From DATBAX01 sp963762965 (GTDB taxonomy: Bacteria; Acidobacteriota; Terriglobia; Terriglobales; Acidobacteriaceae), in assembly GCA_963762965.1 (NCBI GenBank), contig CAVXME010000002.1, forward strand, positions 62,001 to 126,000: a DNA stretch of 64,000 bases. Reading direction: 5' to 3'. Shown here piece after piece: positions 1-9,342 of the stretch (position 1 is the stretch's first letter; the number at the start of each line of letters is the position of its first letter). Made by a program: the position numbers and the translations under genes. Under the pieces are notes generated by a model. It was not told the origin of the DNA. It searched no databases and worked only from the letters and a program-made list of their open reading frames with translations.

Positions 1-181
1 GGGGTTGGGGATCGAGCTGCTCCGACGTGTGATCCAGGTCGCGCGGGATGAAAAATTGAGCCGAGTCTCGTCGGAAATGCTGGTAGACAATCTTGGGATG
101 CAAGTGATCTCGAAAAGACTGGGATTCCGCTTCCATTCGCAGTTGGACTCGCCGTCGATCAGGGCCGTGTTGGATCTGTAA
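1..181 (+). CDS. GNAT acetyltransferase, C-terminal end (cut by window)
   Basis: The first 60 codons, read from base 2, end at TAA 179-181. The peptide begins GLGIELLRRVIQVARDEKL and carries the acetyl-CoA-binding GxG-xxLLxxxIxxARxE pattern, followed by the NxxMxxxxxxLGFR ending typical of GNAT N-acetyltransferases. The start lies left of the window, so the full domain layout is unseen. It could be a free GNAT enzyme or the C-terminal GNAT domain of an ATP-grasp/acyl-CoA-synthetase-type (Pat) protein. The second option would suit the neighbouring acetyl-CoA and pyruvate metabolism, but this cannot be decided from the sequence. Confidence 0.7.
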   Translation, partial: GLGIELLRRVIQVARDEKLSRVSSEMLVDNLGMQVISKRLGFRFHSQLDSPSIRAVLDL

Positions 182-288
182 AGCTACGGAATGATTGTTA
201 CAGCTCCGTCCACACTATCTCTTAAGATCGGCAAGCAACAAAATCCCCATTCGGAGTGCTTCCAGAGTGCTTTCCCACTTCATTTCAC

Positions 289-304
289 TGTGATTTCCGT
301 CACA
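289..304. promoter_or_regulatory. CRP/FNR-family binding site upstream of PFOR
   Basis: TGTGATTTCCGTCACA is a perfect TGTGA-N6-TCACA palindrome of the CRP-superfamily type. It lies 55 bases before the preferred ATG of the pyruvate:ferredoxin oxidoreductase gene. The same arms recur at 5071-5086 and 12123-12138, next to other anaerobic-type genes. Which family member binds (CRP, FNR-like, DNR-like) cannot be told from the site. Confidence 0.7.
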
Positions 305-359
305 CCCATGTGTGAACCGGGTTCCCGACAAGATCCCGCTGGAGTTGCATCATGATGTC

Positions 360-3300
360 ATGAAGCGCAAGTTCAAAACGATGGACGCGAATGAGGCCGT
401 TGCGAACGTTGCCTATCGCCTCAATGAAGTGATCGCGATTTATCCGATCACGCCATCCTCGGCGATGGGGGAATGGGCCGATCAGTGGGCTTCAGAAGGC
501 GTGCCCAACATCTGGGGAACGGTTCCACGTGTAGTGGAAATGCAGAGTGAAGGTGGAGCGGCCGGGGCGGTTCACGGGGCGCTCCAAACGGGGGCGCTGG
601 CCACCACCTTCACTGCATCGCAGGGGCTGCTGTTGATGATCCCCAATATGAACAAGATTGCTGGCGAACTCACGCCGGCGGTATTTCACGTGTCAGCGCG
701 CACACTTGCGACGCATGCGCTTTCGATCTTTGGGGATCACTCAGACGTGATGTCGTGCAGGAGTACGGGATTTGGGATGCTGTGCTCAAACTCAGTCCAG
801 GAAGCCATGGACATGGCGCTGATCGCGCATGCAGCCTCGCTCGAATCCCGTATCCCCTTTTTGCATTTCTTTGATGGCTTCCGGACTTCGCATGAAGTCA
901 ACAAGATTGAACTGCTCAACGAAGAAAATCTTCGGGCACTGATTAATATGGACCGCGTGTTCGAGCATCGTCAACGGGCGTTGTCGCCGGACCACCCAGT
1001 ACTTCGAGGCACCGCTCAGAATCCGGATGTTTATTTCCAGGCCCGCGAGGCGGCCAGTCCCTACTACGCAGCCTGTCCGGAAAAAGTCCAGGCAATGATG
1101 GACAAGTTTGCCCAGATCGTGGGCCGCAGTTATCACCTGTTCGATTATGTAGGTGCGCCTGATGCGGAAGAAGTGATCGTGATGATGGGTTCCGGCGCAG
1201 AGACAGCGCAGGAGACGGTCGAATACCTGGCTGCGTCTGGACGCAAAGTTGGCCTGTTGAAAGTCCGGCTATATCGGCCATTCTCGGTGCAGCATTTTCT
1301 TCAAGCTCTACCCAAAGCTGTGCGCAAGATTGCTGTGCTCGATCGCACCAAGGAAGCCGGAGCGGTCGGCGATCCACTTTATCTCGATATTGTGAATGCC
1401 ATCCAGGAAGGACTGAAGTTAGGTGTGGATCGTCCCAGCGTAGCCCCGGTGGTCCTCGGTGGACGCTACGGACTTTCTTCCAAGGAGTTCACTCCGGCCA
1501 TGGTGAAGGCGGTCTATGACAACTTCACCTCGGGCGCCCAGAAAGACCATTTTACTGTCGGCATAAACGATGATGTAAGCCACTCCAGCCTGGATTATGA
1601 TCGCGAATTCTCGATTGAGCCGGACAGCGTTGTCCGGGCCATGTTCTATGGCCTCGGAGCCGACGGAACCGTAGGCGCAAACAAGAATTCCATCAAGATT
1701 ATCGGCGAGAACACTGACAACTACGCCCAGGGCTACTTCGTTTACGATTCCAAGAAATCCGGAGCCATGACGGTTTCGCATCTGCGCTTCGGCCCGCAGC
1801 CGATCCACTCCAGCTATCTAATTTCCAAGGCCAACTTCGTCGCCTGCCATCAATGGATTTTTCTCGAGCGTTACGACATGCTCAGTTCTCTCGTGGAAGG
1901 CGGTGTGTTCCTTCTCAACAGTCCATTCGGCAAGGACGAGGTGTGGGACCGCCTGCCGCGCCAGATGCAGCAACAGCTGATCCAGAAAAAGGCGAAGTTT
2001 TATGTGATTGATGCTTATCAGGTCGCGCGCGACAGCGGCATGGGTTCGCACATGAATACCATCATGCAGGTCTGTTTCTTCGCGATTTCGAAGGTTCTGC
2101 CTCGTGAAGAGGCCATCGAAGCTATTCGCAAATCTATTCGCGCTACCTATGGCAAGAAAGGTGAAGAGGCTGTTCAGAAGAATTTGAAAGCAGTGGACGA
2201 GACCCTTGCCCATCTGCACCAAGTGACCATTCCAGAAACGACGAATAGCACGACCGAAATGCCCGAGCCATTTTCGGCGGAGGCCCCCAAGTTTGAGCGC
2301 GAGGTGCTCGGCGCCATCTACGCCGGCCACGGCGATGATATTCCCGTGAGCGCTTTCCCATCCGATGGGACGTTTCCCACCGGGACCGCCAAGTGGGAAA
2401 AGCGTAATCTCGCGCTCGACATTCCTGTGTGGGACACGAAGACCTGCATCCAATGCGGCAAGTGCGCCATGGTCTGCCCCCACTCCGTGATTCGCATCAA
2501 GGTGTACGACTCGAAGGAACTCGCGGGCGCACCACCAACTTTCAAGTCCACTGATGCGCGTGACAAAGAATGGAAGGGTCTGAAGTACACGATCCAGGTT
2601 GCGCCTGAAGACTGTACTGGCTGCGGGATCTGCGTGGATGTGTGCCCGGCCAAGAACAAGAGCGAAACGCGGCTGAAGGCCATCAATATGGAGCTGCAAC
2701 CCGCACTGCGCGCGCAGGAGAGCGAGAATTGGGAGTTCTTCCTTAAGCTTCCTGAACTCGATCGCCGAAATATCAAGCTCACCACCATTCGGCAGCAGCA
2801 GGTGCAGCAGCCATTATTTGAATTCTCCGGCGCTTGCTCGGGATGCGGCGAAACCCCGTATCTCCATCTCGTGTCGCAGCTTTTCGGCGAACGGGCGATC
2901 ATTGCCAACGCAACAGGCTGCTCGTCCATTTACGGCGGCAATCTACCCACGACGCCCTGGAGTAAGAATGCTGAAGGCCGAGGGCCGGCGTGGTCGAATT
3001 CGCTATTCGAAGACAACGCCGAATTCGGGCTCGGCTTCCGGGTGTCCGTCGACAAACAAATGGAATTTGCCCGGGAACTGGTACACCGTCTCGCCCCAGT
3101 GATCGGCGAAGACTTCGCTGAAGCTCTCCTCACAGCTCCGCAACACGATGAAGCCGACATCTACATTCAGCGCGAACGAGTCGGATTGTTGAAGGAAGCT
3201 TTGCAGAAATTGGATAGCCCGGAAGCGAAACAACTCCTCGCCCTCGCCGACATGCTGGTAAAGAAAAGCGTTTGGATTATCGGCGGCGATGGCTGGGCTT

Positions 3301-4019
3301 ACGACATTGGCTACGGCGGCCTTGATCACGTGCTGGCTAGTGGACTCAACGTGAACCTGTTGGTGCTCGATACCGAGGTTTACTCCAATACAGGAGGACA
3401 AGCGTCTAAATCCACCCCACGGGCCGCTGTAGCCAAGTTTGCTTCTGGAGGAAAACGGGGTCCGAAGAAAGATCTCGGCCTAATGGCCATGAGCTATGGC
3501 AACGTCTACGTCGCCAGCGTGGCTATGGGCGCTAAAGACGAACACACGCTCAAGGCATTTCTGGAAGCGGAAGCCTACGATGGCCCCAGTCTCATCATTG
3601 CCTACTCGCACTGCATCGCCCACGGCATCAATATGACGACGGCGATGACCGACCAGAAGCTTGCGGTCGATTCCGGCCAGTGGCTGCTGTATCGCTATCA
3701 TCCGGAAAGAGCACTCGTGGGAGAGAACCCACTCATGGTCGACTCGCGCGCACCTACTCGCAAAGTGAAGGACTTCCTACAACAACAAACCCGATTCCAG
3801 ATGCTCACCAAGAGCAAACCGGAAGATGCCAAGCGTCTGTGGGCGCAAGCCCAGCGCGATGTGGACGTCCGCTACGGGCTCTACGAGTATCTGGCGCAGC
3901 GCGGGAAAGAGCCGCCGCCGAAAGTAGATCATCCCCAGTCTGCCGAGCAGATAGCGGAGTCTGGCAACGCCCATGGGTTCGGACTAGAGATAAGCCGGAG
4001 AGGAGATTCTTATGATTGA
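360..4019 (+). CDS. nifJ: pyruvate:ferredoxin (flavodoxin) oxidoreductase
   Basis: Single-chain PFOR that interconverts pyruvate and acetyl-CoA + CO2 while reducing ferredoxin or flavodoxin in the cytoplasm. The order is that of the family: N-terminal pyruvate-binding domain with YPITPSS (about residue 28), central gamma domain, two [4Fe-4S] ferredoxin motifs (CIQCGKCAMVC near 696, CTGCGICVDVC near 751), then a C-terminal TPP domain with CSGCGE (about 824) and GDGWAYDIGYGG (about 976). At about 1219 residues it is of normal length. The ATG at 360 (MKRKFKTMDANEA) matches the usual family start and is preferred. A GTG at 312 would add 16 unconserved residues and has no ribosome site. The stop overlaps the next gene by 8 bases, so the two are co-transcribed. 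The palindrome at 289-304 suggests oxygen- or redox-responsive control. Confidence 0.96.
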   Translation: MKRKFKTMDANEAVANVAYRLNEVIAIYPITPSSAMGEWADQWASEGVPNIWGTVPRVVEMQSEGGAAGAVHGALQTGALATTFTASQGLLLMIPNMNKIAGELTPAVFHVSARTLATHALSIFGDHSDVMSCRSTGFGMLCSNSVQEAMDMALIAHAASLESRIPFLHFFDGFRTSHEVNKIELLNEENLRALINMDRVFEHRQRALSPDHPVLRGTAQNPDVYFQAREAASPYYAACPEKVQAMMDKFAQIVGRSYHLFDYVGAPDAEEVIVMMGSGAETAQETVEYLAASGRKVGLLKVRLYRPFSVQHFLQALPKAVRKIAVLDRTKEAGAVGDPLYLDIVNAIQEGLKLGVDRPSVAPVVLGGRYGLSSKEFTPAMVKAVYDNFTSGAQKDHFTVGINDDVSHSSLDYDREFSIEPDSVVRAMFYGLGADGTVGANKNSIKIIGENTDNYAQGYFVYDSKKSGAMTVSHLRFGPQPIHSSYLISKANFVACHQWIFLERYDMLSSLVEGGVFLLNSPFGKDEVWDRLPRQMQQQLIQKKAKFYVIDAYQVARDSGMGSHMNTIMQVCFFAISKVLPREEAIEAIRKSIRATYGKKGEEAVQKNLKAVDETLAHLHQVTIPETTNSTTEMPEPFSAEAPKFEREVLGAIYAGHGDDIPVSAFPSDGTFPTGTAKWEKRNLALDIPVWDTKTCIQCGKCAMVCPHSVIRIKVYDSKELAGAPPTFKSTDARDKEWKGLKYTIQVAPEDCTGCGICVDVCPAKNKSETRLKAINMELQPALRAQESENWEFFLKLPELDRRNIKLTTIRQQQVQQPLFEFSGACSGCGETPYLHLVSQLFGERAIIANATGCSSIYGGNLPTTPWSKNAEGRGPAWSNSLFEDNAEFGLGFRVSVDKQMEFARELVHRLAPVIGEDFAEALLTAPQHDEADIYIQRERVGLLKEALQKLDSPEAKQLLALADMLVKKSVWIIGGDGWAYDIGYGGLDHVLASGLNVNLLVLDTEVYSNTGGQASKSTPRAAVAKFASGGKRGPKKDLGLMAMSYGNVYVASVAMGAKDEHTLKAFLEAEAYDGPSLIIAYSHCIAHGINMTTAMTDQKLAVDSGQWLLYRYHPERALVGENPLMVDSRAPTRKVKDFLQQQTRFQMLTKSKPEDAKRLWAQAQRDVDVRYGLYEYLAQRGKEPPPKVDHPQSAEQIAESGNAHGFGLEISRRGDSYD

Positions 4020-5058
4020 CCTAAGCACAAATTATCTTGGCCTCAAGCTTCGCACGCCTCTGGTGGCCTCGGCGTCTCCGCTCTCCCACGAACTCGACGG
4101 CATTCGCCGCCTGGAAGATGTGGGTGCATCAGCCGTCGTTCTGTATTCGCTCTTCGAAGAGCAGATTAGCCAGGAGAACATTAATCTCGAACAGCATCTA
4201 TCGGCTGGGACTGAAAGCGTCGCTGAAGCGCTGACTTATTTTCCCCAATCGCTCGACTACTATGCCGGCCCGGAAGAGTATCTCAGCCACATCGTCAAAG
4301 CGAAGGAAGCGGTGAACATTCCCATCATCGCCAGCCTGAACGGCGCAACTCTCGGGGGATGGACCGACTACGCACGCCGCATCGAACAAGCCGGAGCTGA
4401 TGCCATTGAATGCAACATTTACTTTATCCCTACTGACATGGATACGCCCTCGGCAGAGGTTGAGAACATCTACCTGGACATCCTGCGGGAAGTAAAGCTG
4501 GCAGTCCATATTCCGGTTGCGGTCAAACTGAGTCCCTTCTTTAGCAATATGGCGAATATGGCTAAGCGGCTGGATGCGACCGGCGCAGACGGACTGGTGC
4601 TGTTCAACCGTTTCTACCAGCCGGATATTGATTTGGAGGACCTGGTGATTCGGCCAAATGTCCTGTTGAGCACGCCTCAGGATCTGAGGCTGCCTCTCAC
4701 CTGGATTGGAATCCTGTTCGCCCGCGTGAAAGCCAGCCTGGCCGCAACTAGCGGCATTCATCACATGGAAGACGTAGTCAAAATGCTGCTGGTGGGCGCG
4801 AGCGCCACCATGATGTGTTCCGTTCTATTGCGTGAAGGGTGCGACCATCTTCAGGTCGTCGAGCGGGAACTGGAACAATGGATGGAGGAGCACGAATATG
4901 AATCCGTACGCCAGATGCAAGGCAGCATGAGCCAGCTACGCTGCGCCGATCCTTCAGCCTTTGAACGGGCTCAGTACATGCGAGCAGTGAAAGGCACACA
5001 GTTTCTGCGTCTGGCGGATCTCTCCCGGAGATCTTCACGCGCCGACCGCAGGGCCTAG
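4012..5058 (+). CDS. dihydroorotate dehydrogenase-like protein
   Basis: FMN-binding TIM-barrel protein of the class 1 dihydroorotate dehydrogenase (PyrD-like) family. The N-terminus (MIDLSTNYLGLKLRTPLVAS) has the family's first strand. Further on are the substrate/FMN-loop pattern SLNG, a conserved CNIYFIP block in place of the ECN/NxSCPN motif, VKLSPF, and a late GASATMMCSVLLREG segment. The gene starts inside the end of the PFOR gene, with GAGAGGAG as ribosome site. This PFOR/PyrD-like gene pair is widespread, so a role in pyrimidine synthesis is less likely than an electron-transfer job tied to PFOR. The real reaction is not known to me. The residues after about 320 (RRSSRADRRA) look like a disordered tail. 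Confidence 0.85.
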   Translation: MIDLSTNYLGLKLRTPLVASASPLSHELDGIRRLEDVGASAVVLYSLFEEQISQENINLEQHLSAGTESVAEALTYFPQSLDYYAGPEEYLSHIVKAKEAVNIPIIASLNGATLGGWTDYARRIEQAGADAIECNIYFIPTDMDTPSAEVENIYLDILREVKLAVHIPVAVKLSPFFSNMANMAKRLDATGADGLVLFNRFYQPDIDLEDLVIRPNVLLSTPQDLRLPLTWIGILFARVKASLAATSGIHHMEDVVKMLLVGASATMMCSVLLREGCDHLQVVERELEQWMEEHEYESVRQMQGSMSQLRCADPSAFERAQYMRAVKGTQFLRLADLSRRSSRADRRA

Positions 5059-5070
5059 CTGTGATCGGAT

Positions 5071-5086
5071 TGTGATCCGGATCACA
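5071..5086. promoter_or_regulatory. CRP/FNR-family binding site upstream of universal stress protein
   Basis: TGTGATCCGGATCACA is a fully symmetric TGTGA-N6-TCACA site, 143 bases before the preferred start of the stress-protein gene. An extra TGTGA half-site sits at 5060-5064. It belongs to the same set as 289-304 and 12123-12138. Confidence 0.7.
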
Positions 5087-5228
5087 GGCTGCCGTAAGAC
5101 TGAGCACTGCCTCCTATTCTCGTCAGAGCGAAAATAAAGTTGCAATGGACGTGAATATGGCTCAAGGATCCCCACCTTTCATCGCAAGCGCGGTCCGGGA
5201 TGCTGGGCACTCCGCAGGAGGAACTGTG

Positions 5229-6200
5229 ATGACAACCATGGAGCTCGAAAAGAGCGTAACTTTCAAGAACATTCTCGTGGCCACTGATTTTTCGGATGCT
5301 TCAAAGCATGCCCTACAGTGTGCCGCAGCAATCACGGAGTCAAACGAAGGCAAGCTTTTCTTGCTGCACGCTGTGCCTCCCGAACCTCGTCTACCGGTAC
5401 CGCTCGATCCTTTACCAGTAAGTGCGGACCGCGAACTCTCTGAGGCGAAGCTCACCCTTGAGAAAGTTGTTTCTGCCGAGCCTCTCGGCCACCTGCACCC
5501 TGAAGAAATCCTGGTGCGTGGCCCTGTGGGGGAAGTCGTGCTCGACGCTATCCAGCGGGAGAAGGTGGATCTGCTGGTGCTGGGGACCCACGGCCGAACC
5601 GGATTCAAGAAACTTATTCTAGGATCGGTAGCAGAAGAGCTATTCCGGCGCGCTTCATGTCCGGTGCTGACGGTTGGGCCTTCGGCGGCTCCTGTCCGGC
5701 CCATACGCAAAGTTTTGTTCGCGACTGATTTCGGTCCGTCGTCGATACAAGCTTTGCCATACGCAATCGATTTTGCCAACCAAACCGGTGGGGAGCTGAC
5801 CCTGCTGCACCTGGTTGCTCCCTTTCCCGTGGATTATGTTGGACCGCTCTGGTATCCCGGCACCGACGTTGTCGAAAGAGAAGAGGCCAGCAAACTGGAA
5901 TCCTTAAAACGCCTGCGTGACCTGCTTCCCTCCAACTCAGGCCTTAGTTGCTATGTGGACCACGCCGTGGAAGTTCACCTGGCTCCCGAGGGAATCGTCA
6001 ATTTCGCCAAGCAGCACGACGTGGATTTGATTGTGATGGGCTTGAGAGAGTCCAGTATGAACACTCCCCGGCTCTCGGCTCACATGCCCTGGGCCACGGC
6101 CTACGACGTTGTGTGCCACGCAGAGTGCCCGGTGCTTACGGTTAGGGGCTTAAAAGCTGCGAAGGCGACGGACCGGCTCAGGCAGGCGCGCAGTCTGTGA
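5229..6200 (+). CDS. universal stress protein, two UspA domains
   Basis: Cytoplasmic tandem UspA protein of about 323 residues. Domain 1 (about 15-145) starts FKNILVATDFSDAS and keeps the ATP-binding G-2x-G-9x-G(S/T) motif in GTHGRTGFKKLILGS. Domain 2 (about 155-300) starts IRKVLFATDFGPSS, but the matching stretch (GLRESSMNTPRLSA) has lost the glycines, so this half probably does not bind ATP in the usual way. The start at 5229 is chosen because AGGAGG at 5216-5221 is well spaced from it. The frame is open back to 5145, but those codons lack a ribosome site. Tandem Usp proteins are often induced by hypoxia, which fits the CRP/FNR-type site upstream. The 3' end overlaps the convergent hydrogenase protease gene by 51 bases. 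Confidence 0.9.
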   Translation: MTTMELEKSVTFKNILVATDFSDASKHALQCAAAITESNEGKLFLLHAVPPEPRLPVPLDPLPVSADRELSEAKLTLEKVVSAEPLGHLHPEEILVRGPVGEVVLDAIQREKVDLLVLGTHGRTGFKKLILGSVAEELFRRASCPVLTVGPSAAPVRPIRKVLFATDFGPSSIQALPYAIDFANQTGGELTLLHLVAPFPVDYVGPLWYPGTDVVEREEASKLESLKRLRDLLPSNSGLSCYVDHAVEVHLAPEGIVNFAKQHDVDLIVMGLRESSMNTPRLSAHMPWATAYDVVCHAECPVLTVRGLKAAKATDRLRQARSL

Positions 6201-6656
6201 CGGATTTGCCGAATGAATAAATTCGCTGACTAACGCAACTAAACGCGGCAGACCCTCTTCGACTCTTGCGGAGAGGGTTTCGCCATGCTCGAAACACTCG
6301 CCACACAGCGAGATCGAGAATGCGGCGGGACATTTGCCGTAGAGTTCTTGTGCCATGCCGAGGATGGTGGTGGCAGAAAACTCGTGCGTAAACACGGATG
6401 ATGCCTGGCGTTGCGGTTTGACCGGCGCCGACGCGAGTTCCCCCGGAACCCCCGCCCGCGTGGCATCGATGAACAATACCGTCGCAGCTTCGCTGACCGG
6501 GAGTGCCAACTCCGGAGTGAGCAAGTGTCGCGTGATAAGTTCAGCGTCTTCAGGCAGGCCCTGCTCCGACAATTTCTGCGCCGCATGCCAAGCCAATCCA
6601 TCATCACCACGCAATGGATTGCCGTACGCGATGATGAGAATTCGAGCCGTTTGCAT
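6150..6656 (-). CDS. hoxW: [NiFe]-hydrogenase maturation endopeptidase
   Basis: HyaD/HoxW-type protease that trims the C-terminal peptide of the hydrogenase large subunit after nickel has been inserted. The start MQTARILIIAYGNPLRGDDG holds the conserved GNxLxxDDG motif whose Asp/Glu binds nickel. DATR and FTHEFS hold the other expected metal ligands. It is the last gene of the hydrogenase operon and starts 2 bases after the large-subunit stop, so its partner is clear. At 168 residues it has the family length. The final 25 residues are unconserved-looking, and their codons overlap the convergent stress-protein gene. Confidence 0.9.
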   Translation of the reverse strand: MQTARILIIAYGNPLRGDDGLAWHAAQKLSEQGLPEDAELITRHLLTPELALPVSEAATVLFIDATRAGVPGELASAPVKPQRQASSVFTHEFSATTILGMAQELYGKCPAAFSISLCGECFEHGETLSARVEEGLPRLVALVSEFIHSANPSQTARLPEPVRRLRSF

Positions 6657-6658
6657 GT

Positions 6659-8089
6659 TCAGGGGCGGACAACTTCAGCGGCAACCTTTCCTTCCGGATC
6701 CACCAGTTGAATTCGCAGCGCCATTTCGCCCAGCGCGTGGGTTGAACAACTGAGGCATGGATCGTAAGTCCTAATCACGGCTTCGACGCGATTCAGCATC
6801 CCGGGCAAGAGCTGATTCCCACGTACAAAATGTTTGGCAACTTGCAAAACACTCCGGTTCATGGCGAGATTGTTTTGTCCGGTGGCGATGATCAGGTTTG
6901 CCCAGCGAACTAGCCCCTGCTCATCAATCTTGTAGTGATGGAACAAGGTCCCACGGGGAGCTTCTGACGCGCCAACTCCTTCCAGGGCATTGGGCTTGGC
7001 TTCGGCGCGCACGTGTTTCGAAAGGATTTCGGGATCGTTGAGCAATTGTTCCAGAGCCTCAATGCAACAAAGAATCTCAATGAGTCGCGCCTGATGGTAA
7101 TGGAAAGAGCTCAGTACTGCGCCACGCTGTAACTCCTTAAACTCCGCCAATTCCTGATCGGCGCGCTCGGTCCCACAGCGGTCGACCACGTTAAGCCGTG
7201 CCAATGGACCAACTCGGTACATGCCATCCGGATATCCTTTGGGCTTGTAATACGCGGACTTGAGGTAGCTCCACGGCTCAACTTTTTCACCGAGGTAATC
7301 GGAGTAGCGGGTTGCATCCAGGCCGTCGGCCACAATATTTCCGCTGGCGTCGCTGAATCGAATCTTGCCGCCGTAGAACGTAATGCAGCCATCTTCCTTG
7401 ACCGTCCCCATGAACAAAGAAGGGAAGTTGCCGAAGCTGCTGATCTCTTCCCGAAATCCGGTGCATGTCTTCTTGAACCAAGCCAGAGTTCTCAAAGCGA
7501 TCGTGAGCGCTTCTGGAATTGTTGCCAGGATGGCGTCTCGATCTTCTTGGCTCAAAGGCTTACTGACGCCGCCAGGCACTACCCATGCCGGATGAATGCG
7601 CTTGGCGCCCAGCCGTTCTATGATCTGTTGCCCAAACTGCCGCAGCCGGATTCCATCGCGCGCCAGTTGCGGGTCCCTTTCAAAGACTCCCCACAAGTTG
7701 CTCTTCGCCGGATCAGCATCCATACCCAGCAGTAGATCAGGCGAGGAGAGATGGAAGACGCTGAGAGCATGCGACTGCACAATCTGCGCCATATTAAACA
7801 TGCGGCGCAGCTTTCGGGCCGCCGGAGGAATACGCACCGCCAGCAAAGCGTCACACGCTTTGGCCGAGGCAACCAGATGACTGACCGGGCAAATGCCGCA
7901 AATCCTCGCCATCAACGACGGCATTTCGGTGAACGGACGCCCTTCGCACAGTTTTTCGAATCCGCGGAACTGGGTTACATGGAAGCGTGCGTCCGATACT
8001 TCTCCCTGTTCGTCGAGATGCAGCGTGATCTTGGCGTGGCCCTCGATGCGGGTCACAGGATCAATGACGATCGTTCTTTTCTCAGGCAT
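6659..8089 (-). CDS. hoxH: bidirectional [NiFe]-hydrogenase large subunit
   Basis: Catalytic subunit of an NAD-linked group 3d-type hydrogenase. The N-terminal IDPVTRIEGHAKI is followed by the proximal nickel motif RICGICPVSH (about residues 60-69). The distal motif DPCLSCSTH is at about 443-451, and together these give the four nickel-binding cysteines. After the final His a 25-residue tail follows, which HoxW would remove. The length (476) is normal. The ATG at 8089 has GGAG 8 bases upstream. The GTG at 8092 is directly before it and directly follows the HoxY stop. Gene order and tight spacing support a five-subunit HoxEFUYH enzyme. Confidence 0.95.
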   Translation of the reverse strand: MPEKRTIVIDPVTRIEGHAKITLHLDEQGEVSDARFHVTQFRGFEKLCEGRPFTEMPSLMARICGICPVSHLVASAKACDALLAVRIPPAARKLRRMFNMAQIVQSHALSVFHLSSPDLLLGMDADPAKSNLWGVFERDPQLARDGIRLRQFGQQIIERLGAKRIHPAWVVPGGVSKPLSQEDRDAILATIPEALTIALRTLAWFKKTCTGFREEISSFGNFPSLFMGTVKEDGCITFYGGKIRFSDASGNIVADGLDATRYSDYLGEKVEPWSYLKSAYYKPKGYPDGMYRVGPLARLNVVDRCGTERADQELAEFKELQRGAVLSSFHYHQARLIEILCCIEALEQLLNDPEILSKHVRAEAKPNALEGVGASEAPRGTLFHHYKIDEQGLVRWANLIIATGQNNLAMNRSVLQVAKHFVRGNQLLPGMLNRVEAVIRTYDPCLSCSTHALGEMALRIQLVDPEGKVAAEVVRP

Positions 8090-8092
8090 CAC

Positions 8093-8626
8093 TTACGCTC
8101 CGAACCGCGTTCTCGTACTCAACTCAGGCTGCCGTCCAGCCAGCAATTCACTGACAACGTAGAAAATCGTGTCGGCGGAAGGCGGGCAGCCCGGAACGAA
8201 AACATCCACCGGTACGAATTCATGAATGGGTCTAGCCTGCGCCAGCAATCGTGGCACGACTTGATCCGGAACGGCAGGATCGAGTGTCACGTTTTCTATA
8301 TAGGCACGGTCATAAACTGCCTTGGTCGCAAACGGATTTCTCATGCCCGGGACGTTCGCTGTAACTGCGCAGTCGCCAAGTGATACCAGCACTTTGGTCT
8401 TCTCGCGGACCAGCTTTATCTTATGCAGGTCTTCCTCGCTACTGACTGCACCTTCTACTAATGTCACATCCACGTTTTCCGGAAAGATCTTGGCATCCAC
8501 GAGCGGACTATAAACGAGGTCGGCGCTTTCGGCCAGGGTGAGCAAGCGTTCGTCGATGTCGAGAAAAGACATGTGGCAGCCGGAGCATCCATCCAGCCAA
8601 ACCGTGGCCATGCGCTTCTTGCTCAC
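8093..8626 (-). CDS. hoxY: bidirectional [NiFe]-hydrogenase small subunit
   Basis: Small subunit with the proximal [4Fe-4S] cluster that passes electrons from the nickel site to the diaphorase part. The ligands are visible: LDGCSGCHMSFLD (Cys14, Cys17), the Cys in LVSLGDCAV, and the Cys in VFVPGCPPSADTI. At 177 residues it is the short form found in group 3 enzymes, without the second ferredoxin-like domain or the Tat signal of membrane-bound uptake hydrogenases. It is therefore cytoplasmic. Its ATG overlaps the HoxU stop by 4 bases (ATGA), which suggests translational coupling. Confidence 0.94.
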   Translation of the reverse strand: MSKKRMATVWLDGCSGCHMSFLDIDERLLTLAESADLVYSPLVDAKIFPENVDVTLVEGAVSSEEDLHKIKLVREKTKVLVSLGDCAVTANVPGMRNPFATKAVYDRAYIENVTLDPAVPDQVVPRLLAQARPIHEFVPVDVFVPGCPPSADTIFYVVSELLAGRQPELSTRTRFGA

Positions 8627-9342
8627 TTTTGTTCTCCTCTCATCAGCTGCAAATAGGGCAGGAAATCGCGGCGCTTCTCCATTTCAGCAACCGAACGGCC
8701 CTTCTCAAACAATGCCCCGGTCGGGCACACCTGCACGCACTTTCCGCAACTGGTACAGGTGTCGGACGACCCCCACGGCTGATTGAGATCCGTAATAACC
8801 TGGCAATCGATGCCGCGTCCCATCACATCCCAGGTATGCGCACCTTCAATCTCTTCGCACACCCGCACGCACCGGGTGCACAAAATGCAGCGGTTGTGGT
8901 CAATGATGTAGCGGTCATGGGATGCGTCCACGGCTTCTTGCGGAAAGCGGTAGGCATAATGAATGTGGGTGATGTCCAGCTTTTGTGCCATGGTTTGCAG
9001 TTCGCAGTGACCGTTGGAAACACAGACCGAACAAACGTGATTGCGCTCGGCGAAAAGCAATTCGACGATGCCCTTGCGATAGCGCTGTAGGCGTTCCGAA
9101 GTGGTGGTGACCTCCATGCCTTCTTCCACCCGGGTCACGCAGGAAGCCATCAGGCGATTGGAGCCTTTCACTTCGACAAGACACAAGCGGCACGCACCGA
9201 CAGTCGAGAGCCCTTCTAACTCACAGAGCCGGGGAACGAAGATTCCATTCTGGCGCGCCACATCGAGAATGGTCTCATCTTCACGAGCGCTGAAGTCGCG
9301 TCCGTCAATCTTTAGGGTCTTGACATTGGTCGCCGGACTCAT
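8623..9342 (-). CDS. hoxU: diaphorase iron-sulfur subunit of hydrogenase
   Basis: NuoG-N-terminus-like electron-transfer subunit of about 239 residues. In order: a ferredoxin-type [2Fe-2S] domain (CELEGLSTVGACRLC ... C), the His-Cys3 [4Fe-4S] motif (HVCSVCVSNGHC), and two [4Fe-4S] motifs (CILCTRCVRVC and CTSCGKCVQVCP). It lacks the molybdopterin-like domain of NuoG, which marks it as HoxU and not complex I. The ATG at 9342 (MSPATNVKTLK) overlaps the HoxF stop as ATGA. An open frame continues 12 codons upstream but has no support as coding sequence. Confidence 0.93.
   Translation of the reverse strand: MSPATNVKTLKIDGRDFSAREDETILDVARQNGIFVPRLCELEGLSTVGACRLCLVEVKGSNRLMASCVTRVEEGMEVTTTSERLQRYRKGIVELLFAERNHVCSVCVSNGHCELQTMAQKLDITHIHYAYRFPQEAVDASHDRYIIDHNRCILCTRCVRVCEEIEGAHTWDVMGRGIDCQVITDLNQPWGSSDTCTSCGKCVQVCPTGALFEKGRSVAEMEKRRDFLPYLQLMRGEQK

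Noticed and set aside
1818..2699. Minus-strand open frame of 293 codons inside the PFOR gene
   Set aside because: It is the mirror of a GC-rich conserved gene; the protein has no family pattern and no ribosome site.
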